From assembly GCA_020439745.1 (NCBI GenBank), contig JAGQSC010000019.1, positions 496,001 through 560,000 of the forward strand: a stretch of 64,000 bases of DNA. Direction: 5' to 3'. Under the pieces are notes generated by a model. The model saw only the letters and a program-made list of their open reading frames with translations, had not been told where the DNA came from and searched no databases. The position numbers and the translations under genes are program-made. The stretch is from Acidobacteriota bacterium (GTDB taxonomy: Bacteria > Acidobacteriota > Holophagae > Acanthopleuribacterales > Acanthopleuribacteraceae). Positions 52,604 through 63,189 of the stretch are shown one piece after another (the first letter of the stretch is position 1; each line of letters opens with the position of its first letter).

Positions 52604-53782
52604 ATGATCGACCGCAGGCTAACGCGCGCCGTACATATTGGCAGTTGTGCTATTGGGGGTTCCAACCCCATAGCGGTCCAATCCATGATCACCGAAGACA
52701 CAGGTGACATTCAGGGTTGCGTCCATTCAATCATTGATCTCTACGAGCGCGGTTGTGAGATCATTCGCGTCACCACGCCTAACTTGAAGGACGCGGGTCA
52801 CTTGGATCAAATCCGTCAAGGACTCAAGAAACGCGGCCATGGCGACATACCTTTGGTCGCCGACATTCATCACAACGGCTGGAAAATCGCCGAAGCTGTC
52901 ACGCCCTATGTGGACAAAATTCGCATTAATCCCGGCCTCTTCGTGTTTAAACGCAGAGACGCGGCCCAGGAATTCACGACCCAGGAAATTGAAGAAGAAC
53001 GGCAGAAAATTGCAGAACACATGCGTCGCGTGATTGACGCATGCAAACTGAACGGAACGGCTATGAGGATCGGTGTGAATCACGGATCGCTCTCAGAACG
53101 CATGCTCTTCATCCATGGTGACACGCCCGAAGGCATGGTCGAAAGCGCCTTGGAATTTATCGATATCTGTGAAGACGAGGGCTTCTATGAACTGGTTGTA
53201 TCGCTCAAGGCATCACGCGTACCGGTGATGGTCGCCGCAAACCGTTTGCTTTCGGAACGTTATGCAACCCGATTCAATGCATATCCCATCCACTTGGGCG
53301 TCACTGAAGCCGGTGACGGCAGCTATGCCCGCATCAAATCGACAGCTGGCATCGCCACCCTACTGGCAGATGGTATCGGCGATACCATCCGAGTGAGTCT
53401 AGCTGAGGACCCTCGAGAAGAAATCCCTGTATGTTATGAGATCTTACAAGCGGTGGGATTGAGAAAGAGCAAGGTAGAGTTCATCGCTTGCCCCTCATGT
53501 GGCAGAACCAAGTTCAGCCTCACCGAAGTCGTACCGAAGGTGCGGGCGGCCACGGAGCATTTGGTGGGTTTGGACATTGCGATCATGGGATGTATTGTCA
53601 ACGGGCCAGGAGAGATGGCAGATGCTGATTACGGCTATGTCGGACAAGGACTGGGGCGAGTTTCGCTCTATCGCGGCCGCGAGGAAGTTCGCAAGAACGT
53701 TCCCGAGGAAGAAGGCATTGAGGCCTTGATCCGACTCATCAAAGACGACGGACGGTGGGTCGAACCGGTGCGTGCCCATTGA
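52604..53782 (+). CDS. ispG: 4-hydroxy-3-methylbut-2-en-1-yl diphosphate synthase
   Basis: The 392-residue IspG (GcpE) of the MEP isoprenoid pathway reduces MEcPP to HMBPP. Family marks include [20 protein letters not shown], and the [4Fe-4S] cysteines C296, C299 ([10 protein letters not shown]) and C330 ([10 protein letters not shown]). GGGAGGT lies 6 bases before the ATG at 52604; a GTG 24 bases earlier is in frame but has no site. The stop overlaps the next gene's TTG start (TTGA). Confidence 0.93.
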   Translation: MIDRRLTRAVHIGSCAIGGSNPIAVQSMITEDTGDIQGCVHSIIDLYERGCEIIRVTTPNLKDAGHLDQIRQGLKKRGHGDIPLVADIHHNGWKIAEAVTPYVDKIRINPGLFVFKRRDAAQEFTTQEIEEERQKIAEHMRRVIDACKLNGTAMRIGVNHGSLSERMLFIHGDTPEGMVESALEFIDICEDEGFYELVVSLKASRVPVMVAANRLLSERYATRFNAYPIHLGVTEAGDGSYARIKSTAGIATLLADGIGDTIRVSLAEDPREEIPVCYEILQAVGLRKSKVEFIACPSCGRTKFSLTEVVPKVRAATEHLVGLDIAIMGCIVNGPGEMADADYGYVGQGLGRVSLYRGREEVRKNVPEEEGIEALIRLIKDDGRWVEPVRAH

Positions 53783-55620
53783 TCTTCTGTCAACTGTGCC
53801 TGGCCTCAAACCCGGTAAACGCCGAAACCTGTCGCAAATGCGGTCAGAATCTGATCGTGCTCATGGGCGATCAACAATGGGAAGAGCGAGAGCTGCCCAG
53901 GGTTTCCATGGAAGACCACTTTCTGGAACGCATCTCCAATATTGAGGACACCCTGAGCAACGTGCTCGATCACCTCAATCGGTTGTCTGAGTCGCTAGAG
54001 AGCATAGAGCGCAATGCGTTTATCACCCGTTCGGGCCTGTCTTCATTGATCGAAACGCTCAAGGACAGCAACCTGATTAAGGAGGAACAGCTACACCAAC
54101 GGTGGGAAGCCACCATGCTTGAACAAATGGAGGATGCCCGGCACCGCGAACGTTTTACCCAGATGAAGAGTCGGTTTCTGGCACTCTATCGCGGTGCACC
54201 CAACAAGTTCGCTTCGTTCAAAGCACTCATCGAAGAAGCCGAGTTCATGATCCTCTCCGATCGATACGACGAGAGCTCGCGTCCATTGAAACGCGCGCTT
54301 GCTTTGGACAAACAGAACTACGAACTGGCGTTCTATTTGGCAGAGCAAGCTCACGACCAGGGACTCAACAAGGATGCCAGAGCCTTATTGATTAAGGCTG
54401 TCAGTGCCAATCCCAACCACGAGGATTCGCTGGTACTGCTTTCGCTGATCGAATACAGCGAAGGCAATTTCGATGATGCCAAAGAACTCCTGCAACAAGC
54501 CATTACCACCAATCCCAATGACGAGTTGCCTTATCTGTGTCTCGGCTCCATTTACTCAACTGAGGGCAACCATACCGAAGCTGAGTACTTTCTCAAACGC
54601 GCTGTGTCTATCAAACCACAGGCCCAATCACATTATTTATTGGGTTTGTCACAACGTGAACTGGGCAATGCAAAGGGGTCCACCCAGCACTTGGAGTTAG
54701 CAACCGAGTTGGACCCCACACACGAGGATGCCTGGTTTAATCTAGGACTGGCCTATCTTGCGCGAGGATGGAACCGAAAAGCACGGAACTGTTTCAGCAC
54801 GGCCCTGGAATTGAATCCCAACAAATTGGAATTCCGCGAAGCCTTGCGGACCGGACAACCGCAGCTAAATGAACCACCCCCCGACATCGATGCCGAAAGC
54901 ATGGAGGTGTTTTCCTTTGCCGAATCGCTCTTCCGCCAAGGCAAATACAAGCAAGCTTTACCCCACTACCGCCAAGTCTTGCGGAAATATCCACTGAACT
55001 ACGTGGTGCTTTCATCCTATGCCGTGTTGGTATTTTCACTGAGGCGCTTCGATGAGGCTTTGAAGATTGCCGGCCAGCTGTTGGGACTGGAAATCCCTGT
55101 CTCAGTCCGTTGTGTAGCCTACACCATAAAAATGGAATCACTGCGTGCCTTGGGCCGATTCGATGATGCGGTCGAAGCTCTGGAGCGCATGGCGGCTGAG
55201 TTCCCAGATGGATATGGCCGAGTCATTGCCAATTACGGCATGTCTCTTACCATGGCGGACATGGGTCAAGACCTGAGACAGGCGGAACAACTCGCACGCG
55301 AAGCATTGAGGCTTAGCTCGCCAGATTTCAAACACCATGCTCTGGATGCACTCGGCTGGGTTTACTTTAAACAAGCCCGTTATGAGGAGTCACTCGAACT
55401 ACTCGAATCGGCACTAGCCATGGAGGAAAACCTGAATCACCTGTACCACTACGGCATGGTCTTGTTAGCAATGAACCTACAAGACAAGGCCTTTGAGGTC
55501 TTCGAGCGAGCCGTTCGCATTCGAGACGAGGGACCCAAGGTTGATGAATTCATCTTTTCATCCATCCGCCGAGAAATGAGTAGGATCGATATGCAGCGCG
55601 GTCGCAGAAAAAAACCGTAG
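53779..55620 (+). CDS. Zinc-ribbon TPR protein
   Basis: The 613-residue protein has an N-terminal zinc ribbon (CQLC near residue 4 and CRKCG near 18) and then a coiled-coil-like stretch. At least ten TPR units follow, from about 150 to the end, for example [54 protein letters not shown] and [22 protein letters not shown]. Start at a TTG overlapping the ispG stop. No transmembrane segment. A scaffolding role is plausible; nothing more specific can be said. Confidence 0.75.
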   Translation: MIFCQLCLASNPVNAETCRKCGQNLIVLMGDQQWEERELPRVSMEDHFLERISNIEDTLSNVLDHLNRLSESLESIERNAFITRSGLSSLIETLKDSNLIKEEQLHQRWEATMLEQMEDARHRERFTQMKSRFLALYRGAPNKFASFKALIEEAEFMILSDRYDESSRPLKRALALDKQNYELAFYLAEQAHDQGLNKDARALLIKAVSANPNHEDSLVLLSLIEYSEGNFDDAKELLQQAITTNPNDELPYLCLGSIYSTEGNHTEAEYFLKRAVSIKPQAQSHYLLGLSQRELGNAKGSTQHLELATELDPTHEDAWFNLGLAYLARGWNRKARNCFSTALELNPNKLEFREALRTGQPQLNEPPPDIDAESMEVFSFAESLFRQGKYKQALPHYRQVLRKYPLNYVVLSSYAVLVFSLRRFDEALKIAGQLLGLEIPVSVRCVAYTIKMESLRALGRFDDAVEALERMAAEFPDGYGRVIANYGMSLTMADMGQDLRQAEQLAREALRLSSPDFKHHALDALGWVYFKQARYEESLELLESALAMEENLNHLYHYGMVLLAMNLQDKAFEVFERAVRIRDEGPKVDEFIFSSIRREMSRIDMQRGRRKKP

Positions 55621-55627
55621 GCAAGGC

Positions 55628-57409
55628 TTGTCCGTTCCCGACCACCTAAAGCAGGCACTTCGCGACCTCCCGACGAAACCAGGGGTCTATCTGTTCCGCG
55701 ATCGCAAGAAAAAACTCTTGTATGTCGGCAAGGCGCGTAACTTAAAGAACCGCGTCCGGTCCTATTTCAGCCATCATGATCGAGGCCCGCGCATTCAGCG
55801 CATGATCCAGTTGGTTTCGGACCTTAGTGTGGTGGTTACCGCGACAGAGGCCGAGGCTTTGCTTCTGGAAAACAGTCTCATCAAGAACAACAAGCCACAA
55901 TACAACGTGATGCTGCGGGACGATAAGACCTATCCCTACATACTGGTCACCGACGAAACCTATCCCCGCGTCTTGTTCACCCGGCGAAAGAAATCCAGAG
56001 CTGGTCGCGTTTTTGGACCTTTTCCAAGTGCGCGTAACGCGCGTCAGGCGATCCGCGTCCTCCATCACCACTTCAAAATCAGAAACTGCGATCTTGAGTT
56101 GGGAGAAAAGCGATATCGACCCTGCCTGCAGTACCATATCAAGCGATGTGACGCACCTTGCGATTTCCTGGTTGACCGCGACACGTACCAACAGGGTGTT
56201 CAAAGGGCTCAGCTCTTTCTCGAAGGCAAGACCGATGACCTAATCCAAGAATTGAAGGCATCCATGGATGCGGCATCCCGAGCCACAGCATTTGAGAAGG
56301 CTGCCTATCTGCGTGACCTTTTGGGTACCGTTCATGCCGTCCAACGATCTCAAGTCGTTACCGAACTGCCCTATGATCGCTTGGACGCCGTGGGTATGGT
56401 GGTGAATCAGTGGGAGGGATGCATCGTGATTCTTTCCATCCGCAATGGATCCTTGGTGCGCAGCACTCAGCATCAGGTGGAATGGGACAGCGTCCCAGAA
56501 GACGACTTTGTCGATTGGATCAGCCACTACTATATGAACCATGAGGACCCACCACGTGATCTCGTGGTCAGGCAGCCCGCCCGTTTTGAACTGTTAATGG
56601 AGACTATGGCAGCACAAGGTACGCCCTTAAGTGTGGTGGAGCCGCAACGCGGTGCCAAACTCAAACTCCTGGCGATGGCTGAAGAAAACGCCGCCACAGC
56701 CTATCAACTAAAAGGACAGAATGAACCGCTCCAGGCGCTTGAGCAATTGGCCAATCATTTGGATCTCGTTGATTTGCCGGAACACATCGAATGCTTCGAT
56801 ATCAGCCACATCCAAGGCAAACACACGGTCGCCTCTATGGTCCACTTTAGTCAAGGCCTACCTGACAAGTCCCAATACCGAAGATACAACATCAAACAGG
56901 TCGCAGGTATTGACGACTACGCATCCATGGCTGAAGTCGTCCACCGACGCTACAAACGGTTGCTGGATGAGGGTCAACCCCTACCGCAACTCATCGTCGT
57001 GGATGGCGGACTTGGTCAACTCCACGCTGCACACAAGGTTCTGTCCCAATTGGGTTTAGGCGATCATCCACTGATCAGCCTGGCGAAACGCGAAGAACTG
57101 GTTTATCGGGTGGGCACCAACCAACCCTTGGTTTTGCCCTACCGCGACACGGCCCTTCGCCTGCTGCAGCAGCTCCGCGACGAGGCCCACCGATTTGGCG
57201 TCACCTTTCACCGAAAAAAACGTGGAAAAGCCATGACCCAATCCGACCTAGCCCATATCGAAGGCATTGGTCCTTTCCGCCAACAAAAACTCTTGCGGCA
57301 TTTTGGGAGCGTAGAGGCAATTCGTGCCGCAAGCCTGGATCAACTCGGAAAAGTGATCGGCCACAAGACCGCAGCCCGCGTCTTTGACTATTTTCGCGAA
57401 ACCCCCTAG
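55628..57409 (+). CDS. uvrC: Excinuclease ABC subunit C
   Basis: The 593-residue endonuclease of nucleotide-excision repair has a GIY-YIG domain (GVYLFRDRKKKLLYVGKARNL, 19-39), a C-rich region (RPCLQYHIKRCDAPC), a UVR motif near 200-235, the RNase H-like 5' nuclease domain (ECFDISHIQG, LIVVDGGLGQLHAA) and C-terminal helix-hairpin-helix motifs (IEGIGPFRQQKLLRHFGS). It starts at a TTG 7 bases after the TPR stop with AGGCAAGG upstream. Length is typical. Confidence 0.94.
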   Translation: MSVPDHLKQALRDLPTKPGVYLFRDRKKKLLYVGKARNLKNRVRSYFSHHDRGPRIQRMIQLVSDLSVVVTATEAEALLLENSLIKNNKPQYNVMLRDDKTYPYILVTDETYPRVLFTRRKKSRAGRVFGPFPSARNARQAIRVLHHHFKIRNCDLELGEKRYRPCLQYHIKRCDAPCDFLVDRDTYQQGVQRAQLFLEGKTDDLIQELKASMDAASRATAFEKAAYLRDLLGTVHAVQRSQVVTELPYDRLDAVGMVVNQWEGCIVILSIRNGSLVRSTQHQVEWDSVPEDDFVDWISHYYMNHEDPPRDLVVRQPARFELLMETMAAQGTPLSVVEPQRGAKLKLLAMAEENAATAYQLKGQNEPLQALEQLANHLDLVDLPEHIECFDISHIQGKHTVASMVHFSQGLPDKSQYRRYNIKQVAGIDDYASMAEVVHRRYKRLLDEGQPLPQLIVVDGGLGQLHAAHKVLSQLGLGDHPLISLAKREELVYRVGTNQPLVLPYRDTALRLLQQLRDEAHRFGVTFHRKKRGKAMTQSDLAHIEGIGPFRQQKLLRHFGSVEAIRAASLDQLGKVIGHKTAARVFDYFRETP

Positions 57410-57776
57410 CCGACGCTGCCATTTCGGCATTGACAGCTGACGCCCGAAAAGGACGGATCGCGTCCGACATCCATCACAACGATTCCTTTCCATGACGACC
57501 ATGATCAGCAACTTCATACGGCATGCTGTTAAACAGCTAAAAACAAATAACTTAATCAATCGCCTGATCAGCGTTAACCCAGTTGAGTTTACATTGGCAT
57601 ACGAATTGCTCCATTGAAGGACGTAAGTGAATCTCCTCCTCCTAGCCAATTGGCGCTGGCCTTCGGGTCAGCGCCTTTACTTTTTCTTGGGGCGCATCGC
57701 CCATATGCTTGTGATTTGCAACACGACTCGCATTTGGGTATAAATGACACTGGGAACGCATGGATCGAGGTGTGTC
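57410..57776 (+). other. 367-base intergenic region, possible small RNA
   Basis: No protein-coding frame fits. The region ends in a strong UUCG-loop terminator (57652-57685), 240 bases beyond the uvrC stop. Just before it is a C-rich stretch, CTCCTCCTCCTAGCC (57633-57647), complementary to Shine-Dalgarno sequences, an arrangement seen in bacterial sRNAs. No convincing promoter was found, so it may also be a long uvrC 3' UTR. The -10-like TATAAA (57740-57745) lies ahead of the lipoprotein gene. Confidence 0.3.
57652..57685 (+). terminator. Rho-independent terminator with UUCG tetraloop
   Basis: GGCGCTGGCC and GGTCAGCGCC form a 10-bp stem (one G-T pair) closed by a stable C(TTCG)G tetraloop, followed by TTTACTTTTT. 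It ends uvrC or an sRNA upstream. Confidence 0.85.
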
Positions 57777-58343
57777 ATGAAAACGAGCTTGAAGATCTGT
57801 CTCATTGCACTGGCCACTTGCCTGTTTTGGGGATGTAAGGATGTACGTGAGGCGGAGGCCGAAAGGCTCTACGAAGCTGCCTTGAAATATACCGATAACC
57901 AGGACTATACCCACGCATTGGAACTTCTCCAACGGATCAGTATCGAATACAACGAAACTGAAGTCGCCGTGCGGGCGCAACGTGAATACACAAACCTGGA
58001 GTCGCTGTACCAAATGGATATCGATAACCAGAGATTGAAAGCCTCCAAGAAATTTACGCGGATCGCGTTGGCCCTGGACCAGTACCAGTTACGCTACATC
58101 AGTTTTCCCTTGACCCTCAAAGATCTGGAAAAATTGCCACCGGACCATCGTCCTGACCTCACCGATGAATGGGGCAACCCATTTCACTACCGTGCCTACG
58201 CCTCAGAAGGTGTTCCCGAATATGAGCCCGACAACTACGCGTTGGCTTCATTTGGTAAAGATGGTCTTCCCGGTGGTACAGGCTTGGACCAGGACCGTTT
58301 TTATCAAAAGGGTGTGGAAGTAGGCCAACTCGTCTTGCCCTAA
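57777..58343 (+). CDS. Lipoprotein with a GspG-like (pseudopilin) C-terminal domain
   Basis: The 188-residue product has a lipoprotein signal (LATCLFWGC, C20). A short helical region (about 25-85) follows. Residues 88-172 read ALDQYQLRYISFPLTLKDLEKL...DEWGNPFHYRAY...FGKDGLPGGTG, closely like the periplasmic part of major pseudopilin GspG including the calcium-loop region. The hydrophobic N-terminal pilin helix with its GFTLIE cleavage site is absent. GAGGTG lies 6 bases before the ATG. It may attach to a type II secretion or pilin-like assembly at the membrane; the role is unknown. Confidence 0.65.
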   Translation: MKTSLKICLIALATCLFWGCKDVREAEAERLYEAALKYTDNQDYTHALELLQRISIEYNETEVAVRAQREYTNLESLYQMDIDNQRLKASKKFTRIALALDQYQLRYISFPLTLKDLEKLPPDHRPDLTDEWGNPFHYRAYASEGVPEYEPDNYALASFGKDGLPGGTGLDQDRFYQKGVEVGQLVLP

Positions 58344-58389
58344 AGGCCCATAGACGTCGTCCATCAGATAGGACGAAGGAAATATACTC

Positions 58390-59487
58390 GTGAGTATCCA
58401 GCGAATTACAGAAAGGCTTCGCCAGATAGAAGCCCAATACCATCAAATTGTGGCCAAAATGAGCGATCCTGGCGTGGCATCAGACCCAGATACCTTTCAG
58501 AAGCTAGCCAAACAGCATCGCGATCTCGAGCCCATCGTTCAGGCATTTCAAATCTACCGCTCCATGGAAACGGAACGAGATGAATACGAGCAAATCCTCA
58601 ATGACCCTGAATCCGATGCCGAATGGGTGGCATTAGCAGAGGCAGAACTGCCCCCGCTAAAGCGAAAACTCGAAACTCAAGTTTTGGAATTGCAACGTCT
58701 CTTGTTGCCCAAGGATGATCGAGACGGCAAAAACGTGATTCTCGAAATCAGGGCAGGGACTGGAGGCGAGGAAGCAGCACTTTTTGCCGGTGAAATGTAT
58801 CGTGCCTACTCACGATTTGCCGAACAACAAGGTTGGCGCGTCTCGACTATGTCTGTGAGTGAAACGGGGATTGGGGGCCTGAAAGAGGTGACGGCGGTCG
58901 TAGAGGGCAAGGATGTCTTCAGCAAGCTCAAATACGAAAGTGGCACACATCGTGTTCAGCGCGTCCCTCAAACCGAAACCCAGGGGCGGGTGCACACCTC
59001 TGCAATCACAGTGGCAGTTCTTCCAGAAGCTCAGAACATCGATATTGATCTGGACGAAAACGATTTGCGTGTGGATCGTTTTCGCAGTTCCGGGGCTGGT
59101 GGACAGCACGTGAACACCACAGACTCAGCCATTCGAATTACCCATATCCCCACAGGGATCGTCGTTTCTTGTCAGGATGAAAAATCCCAAATCAAGAACC
59201 GTGAAAAGGCAATGCGTGTGTTGCGTGCCCACCTTTACGAGCTCAAGGAACGCGAACAACAAGAAAAAATTGCAGCGGAACGCAAGAGTCAAGTGGGTTC
59301 CGGCGACCGCTCGGAAAAGATACGTACCTACAACTTCCCCCAGGGTCGCGTCACGGACCACCGTATCAAGTTTACGTTGTACCAACTGGACGCATTTATG
59401 AATGGTGCTATGGATGAAATGATCCGTGCGTGTCGTGCCTTTTTTGAGGCCCAACGTATCCAGGAACAGCTAGCTGCGGGCACATGA
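58390..59487 (+). CDS. prfA: Peptide chain release factor 1
   Basis: The 365-residue RF1 has the peptidyl-tRNA hydrolysis motif GAGGQHVN and a codon-recognition PxT element (PQTETQGRVHTS), so it reads UAA and UAG. SGTHRVQRVP and RTYNFPQGRVTDHRI complete the family pattern. The GTG start has AAGGAA upstream. It is coupled to prmC by an ATGA overlap, the standard pairing with the methylase that modifies its GGQ glutamine. Confidence 0.94.
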   Translation: MSIQRITERLRQIEAQYHQIVAKMSDPGVASDPDTFQKLAKQHRDLEPIVQAFQIYRSMETERDEYEQILNDPESDAEWVALAEAELPPLKRKLETQVLELQRLLLPKDDRDGKNVILEIRAGTGGEEAALFAGEMYRAYSRFAEQQGWRVSTMSVSETGIGGLKEVTAVVEGKDVFSKLKYESGTHRVQRVPQTETQGRVHTSAITVAVLPEAQNIDIDLDENDLRVDRFRSSGAGGQHVNTTDSAIRITHIPTGIVVSCQDEKSQIKNREKAMRVLRAHLYELKEREQQEKIAAERKSQVGSGDRSEKIRTYNFPQGRVTDHRIKFTLYQLDAFMNGAMDEMIRACRAFFEAQRIQEQLAAGT

Positions 59488-60329
59488 CGCACGTTTTTGA
59501 GGCCCTTGGGTTGGCCGACGTGGTGCTGGCAGAGGTACCTATAGTCGACAAGCGGTGGATCGCGCGTCGGTTGCTCCAACGGCACACGCAACAATCCCTG
59601 TTCGATAACTATGAGCCACTGGATCAAGCGGTTTTTGAGGCTTATTGGGATGATCTGAAAAGACTTGCCGCAGGAGAACCCATCGGATACATCGAGGGTA
59701 CGGTTGAGTTTCTGGACTGGACGTTCAAAAGTGATGCGCGGGCGCTGTGTCCTCGGCAGGAGACAGAGTATTTGGTATCGTTACTGCGCCAACAGATTTC
59801 TGATGGGAGCACCATTATCGATCTCGGCTGTGGTTCCGGTGTGATTGGCCTGAGCCTAGCCGCCGCATTTCCCAACGCCCGCGTAACCCTGGTTGACATA
59901 TCAAGGGAAGCCCTCGAATTAACACGTGAAAACGCGGCACACATGGGTGTGGCCGAACGGGTACACATCCATCAGTCAGATTGGTGGCGTGATATTCCGA
60001 ACACGGAAACCTTCGATTGGATCATTAGTAACCCCCCCTATGTCGCACGCAATGATGAGGTAGAGTCCGGTGTTCGGCGATTTGAACCCGCGTTGGCACT
60101 GGATAGCGGCGAGGATGGAACCGATGATCTCTTTGCCATTCTTCAGCAACTCGATCGAAGGCTCGCACCCGGTGGACAGGCTTGGTTCGAGTTGGGCCAT
60201 AATCACGCAAACCAACTCAACGAAACGCTTAAGCAAATCTTTGATGTTTCTTGGCATCCCGACCCTTGGGGTGTTGTACGTTACCTACAAATTCAAAAAG
60301 GATCTTCTCATTCATGGCCAAACTCGTAA
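59484..60329 (+). CDS. prmC: Release factor glutamine methyltransferase
   Basis: The 281-residue SAM enzyme methylates the GGQ glutamine of release factors. It has an N-terminal helical domain, a PRQETEYLV motif, the SAM-binding DLGCGSGVIGLSLA and the catalytic NPPYV. The ATG overlaps the prfA stop (ATGA), and the last 16 bases overlap the murA start. Confidence 0.93.
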   Translation: MTHVFEALGLADVVLAEVPIVDKRWIARRLLQRHTQQSLFDNYEPLDQAVFEAYWDDLKRLAAGEPIGYIEGTVEFLDWTFKSDARALCPRQETEYLVSLLRQQISDGSTIIDLGCGSGVIGLSLAAAFPNARVTLVDISREALELTRENAAHMGVAERVHIHQSDWWRDIPNTETFDWIISNPPYVARNDEVESGVRRFEPALALDSGEDGTDDLFAILQQLDRRLAPGGQAWFELGHNHANQLNETLKQIFDVSWHPDPWGVVRYLQIQKGSSHSWPNS

Positions 60330-61567
60330 TTCAAGGCAATGGACCTTTGAATGGACGCGTCGCAATTAGTGGCGCCAAAAACTCCGCCCTCCCTTGTCTC
60401 ACTGCGTGCATTCTCAGTTCAGAACCCGTTACGTTGACCAATGTGCCTCAAGTGGATGATGTGGCAACCATGTGCACGCTGCTGAGCGAGTTGGGTATGG
60501 GTGTCAGGAACTTGAGTCACGGTGTTGAAATTGATGGAAGCAGCATTCACGCCCATGCCACGCGCTACGATCTTGTAAAGGCGATGCGCGCATCGATCCT
60601 TGCCTTAGGTCCATTGTTGGCGAGGTTAGGTCGCGCCGAAATCAGCTTACCCGGGGGCTGTGCCATTGGCGCACGACCTGTGGATCTCCACATCAATGCC
60701 TTGAAACAACTAGGTGCTGAAATCACGCTGGAACACGGAAACATCGAAGCGCGATGTACTCGACTCAAAGGCACTGAAATTTACTTCGACAAGGTCACCG
60801 TCACTGGAACAGAGAATGTGTTGATGGCAGCTACCTTGGCTGAGGGTACCACCGTCATCCACAATGCCGCACTTGAACCTGAAATCGAGGACTTAGCTCA
60901 CTTGCTTCGAGCCATGGGTGCCCAAATCAAAGGGGAGGGCACCAGCACGATTGCCATAGAAGGGGTTCGTGAACTCAAAGGAGCCACGCACGAGGTCATT
61001 CCTGACCGTATCGAAACTGGCACCTACGTATGTGCGGCTGCGATTACGGCAGGCCACCTCTTTATTGACAAGTGCCGCCCCAACCATTTATCTCGATTTC
61101 TGGAACAGATGCAACGCGTAGGTCTGCCGCTCTCCGTGAATGGCGACACGATAGAGGTCAAACCCCATACGGGTCTGTTGGGCAAAGATGTGCAAACCAT
61201 GCCCCACCCAGGGTTTCCAACTGACATGCAAGCACAGTATATGGCCGTCATGACGCAAGCCAAAGGGCGTTCGCTCATTACTGAGTCCATCTTCGAAAAC
61301 CGTTTCATGCACGCTGTGGAAATGAAACGCATGGGCGCTGACATTCGAATTGATGGTCACAACGCCATTGTAACGGGTCCCACCAACCTTTCTGGCACCG
61401 ACGTTCAGGCCACGGACTTGCGCGCTTCGGCATCACTTGTATTGGCCGGCCTAGTCGCTGATGGTGAAACTGTCATCCACGAAATACAGCACTTGGCCCG
61501 AGGTTATGACCGACTGGATGAAAAGCTGGTCATGGCGGGGGCTCGCATCGAGCGCGTCGCTATTTGA
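60314..61567 (+). CDS. murA: UDP-N-acetylglucosamine 1-carboxyvinyltransferase
   Basis: The 417-residue enzyme adds PEP to UDP-GlcNAc, the first step of peptidoglycan synthesis. K22 (SGAKNSALP) and the catalytic cysteine C116 (SLPGGCAIGARPVDLH) are present, so it should be fosfomycin-sensitive in principle. The C-terminal DLRASASLVLAGL is standard. I place the start at ATG 60314, where the family N-terminus MAKLVIQGNGPLNGRV begins; an upstream frame within prmC is not used. Confidence 0.94.
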   Translation: MAKLVIQGNGPLNGRVAISGAKNSALPCLTACILSSEPVTLTNVPQVDDVATMCTLLSELGMGVRNLSHGVEIDGSSIHAHATRYDLVKAMRASILALGPLLARLGRAEISLPGGCAIGARPVDLHINALKQLGAEITLEHGNIEARCTRLKGTEIYFDKVTVTGTENVLMAATLAEGTTVIHNAALEPEIEDLAHLLRAMGAQIKGEGTSTIAIEGVRELKGATHEVIPDRIETGTYVCAAAITAGHLFIDKCRPNHLSRFLEQMQRVGLPLSVNGDTIEVKPHTGLLGKDVQTMPHPGFPTDMQAQYMAVMTQAKGRSLITESIFENRFMHAVEMKRMGADIRIDGHNAIVTGPTNLSGTDVQATDLRASASLVLAGLVADGETVIHEIQHLARGYDRLDEKLVMAGARIERVAI

Positions 61568-61645
61568 CCGATATTTGCGGGATATGCTAGCCTTTTTTAC
61601 CGCACCTCGGTTATTGGAACGAAAAGGCATGGGAGCAGGGGACAT

Positions 61646-62101
61646 ATGGCCAAAAAGATCGACTTGGACGAAGCCGTCAAACTTTTTCAGGAAAAACAGT
61701 TCGGCAAGGCATCCAAGGCCATGGACACGCTCATTTCAACATCTGAATTGGACATCTTTACACTTAACAGGCTACGCCAATTCAAAACCATAGCCGATCG
61801 GCAATCTACCAACGGTTCATCCGACAAGGAAAAGCCCACATTGAATCAAGCGGTGTTTTTTATGAACCGTCGTGACTACGCGAACGCCGAGGAGATCTTG
61901 GACCAGATTGATATTTCACAAGACGTCTCTCTGTATCTGAAATCAGAGATTGCAGCCGAGCAAGGTCGTCTGGAGAAAGCGGCCGAGTTCCTTCAAAAAG
62001 CGGTCAGCCTGAATCGTGACAATGTGGGCTATGCCAAGAATTCGCGTTCGTTTCATGGCCACTTGAACGACAAGAAGTTCGCCTTCCTATTCACCAAGTG
62101 A
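61646..62101 (+). CDS. TPR-like helical protein (151 aa)
   Basis: The product is all-helical and charged, with TPR-like units [25 protein letters not shown] and [23 protein letters not shown] and [28 protein letters not shown] lies before the ATG. Its stop overlaps the GTG of the GlmU-like gene, so they are coupled and may work together. No known family is assigned. Confidence 0.65.
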   Translation: MAKKIDLDEAVKLFQEKQFGKASKAMDTLISTSELDIFTLNRLRQFKTIADRQSTNGSSDKEKPTLNQAVFFMNRRDYANAEEILDQIDISQDVSLYLKSEIAAEQGRLEKAAEFLQKAVSLNRDNVGYAKNSRSFHGHLNDKKFAFLFTK

Positions 62102-63189
62102 GCGCTTCGCGAATCTTTATCTGGCGCGTTGAGCCCGAGATCATTTCCCAATCAATTGCCGGTATTGGCGTAGGCGATCACATGCAACGCCTGGTTGATC
62201 AGCTGGGAAACTGCGACCTGATCACCCTGAAACCTGGTGCATGTCCCGAAAACATCCCAGACCATCAAGGGTTCATTTGGGTTGATGGTGCATTCCCTTT
62301 TATGACAGCCGAACTGTTACAGCAACTCATCGACCAGGCACCAGCCGCTCTGTTCGCCACCAATCTAAGACCTTACGGCGTTCGCGCTGAAAACCGTTCG
62401 ATGGTTGCCGAGGACAGGGACTTCTTTGATCGGAGCCCATCACGAAACACGCTCGACGTAGATCCGCTCGCACTTCAAGCACTGGTCGATGCCACAACCT
62501 ATGCCGATCTCAATGCCTATGCCTACGAAGTAAAGAGACGTGACCTGATGCAAATCGGTGTATTGATGCCGATTGCCGAGAATGTGTATGTGGATCGCGA
62601 CGCATGTGTGGCCCCAGGAGCAACACTGCATCCAGGGGCTAAGCTTGAAGGCCGGACGCGTGTGGGCGCGGGCTCTTCGATCGGCATGGGATCCCTGTTA
62701 ATCGACGCAGAGATTGGCGAATCTGTGGAGGTTCGTGCCTACTGCGTCATTGACAAGAGCACGGTCGACAACGGTGCAGCAGTCGGACCATTTGCCCATT
62801 TACGCCCTGGAACCCATCTTGGACCCGATGTACGAGTGGGCAACTTCGTGGAAACCAAGAATGCCAAGCTCGGTCAAGGCAGCAAGGCCAGTCATTTGAG
62901 TTACTTGGGCGATGCCGAAATAGGTCGGGAGTGTAATATTGGTGCTGGTACCATCACATGCAACTACGATGGCGTCCATAAGAACATAACCACCTTGGGC
63001 GATCGCGTGTTTATCGGCTCCGATAGTCAATTGGTGGCCCCCATCCATCTTGGTGATGACGCTTATGTGGCTGCCGGTACCACCGTGACTCGGGACGTGG
63101 AGGCCGGTGCATTGGCCATCGCGAGAACACGACAGACCAACAAGGCTGGCTGGTCACAACTGATTAAGGACAAAGCAAAAACGCGTTAG
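62098..63189 (+). CDS. GlmU-like left-handed beta-helix acetyltransferase with a non-canonical N-terminus
   Basis: The C-terminal 200 residues are a clear GlmU-type hexapeptide-repeat acetyltransferase: [53 protein letters not shown] and [11 protein letters not shown]. The first 150 residues are short and lack the LAAGxGTRM nucleotide-binding signature of the uridylyltransferase domain, although a DGAFPFM segment could be a remnant. Thus it probably acetylates glucosamine-1-phosphate only, or has a different N-terminal role. It starts at a GTG (GTGA overlap). Confidence 0.75.
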   Translation: MSASRIFIWRVEPEIISQSIAGIGVGDHMQRLVDQLGNCDLITLKPGACPENIPDHQGFIWVDGAFPFMTAELLQQLIDQAPAALFATNLRPYGVRAENRSMVAEDRDFFDRSPSRNTLDVDPLALQALVDATTYADLNAYAYEVKRRDLMQIGVLMPIAENVYVDRDACVAPGATLHPGAKLEGRTRVGAGSSIGMGSLLIDAEIGESVEVRAYCVIDKSTVDNGAAVGPFAHLRPGTHLGPDVRVGNFVETKNAKLGQGSKASHLSYLGDAEIGRECNIGAGTITCNYDGVHKNITTLGDRVFIGSDSQLVAPIHLGDDAYVAAGTTVTRDVEAGALAIARTRQTNKAGWSQLIKDKAKTR

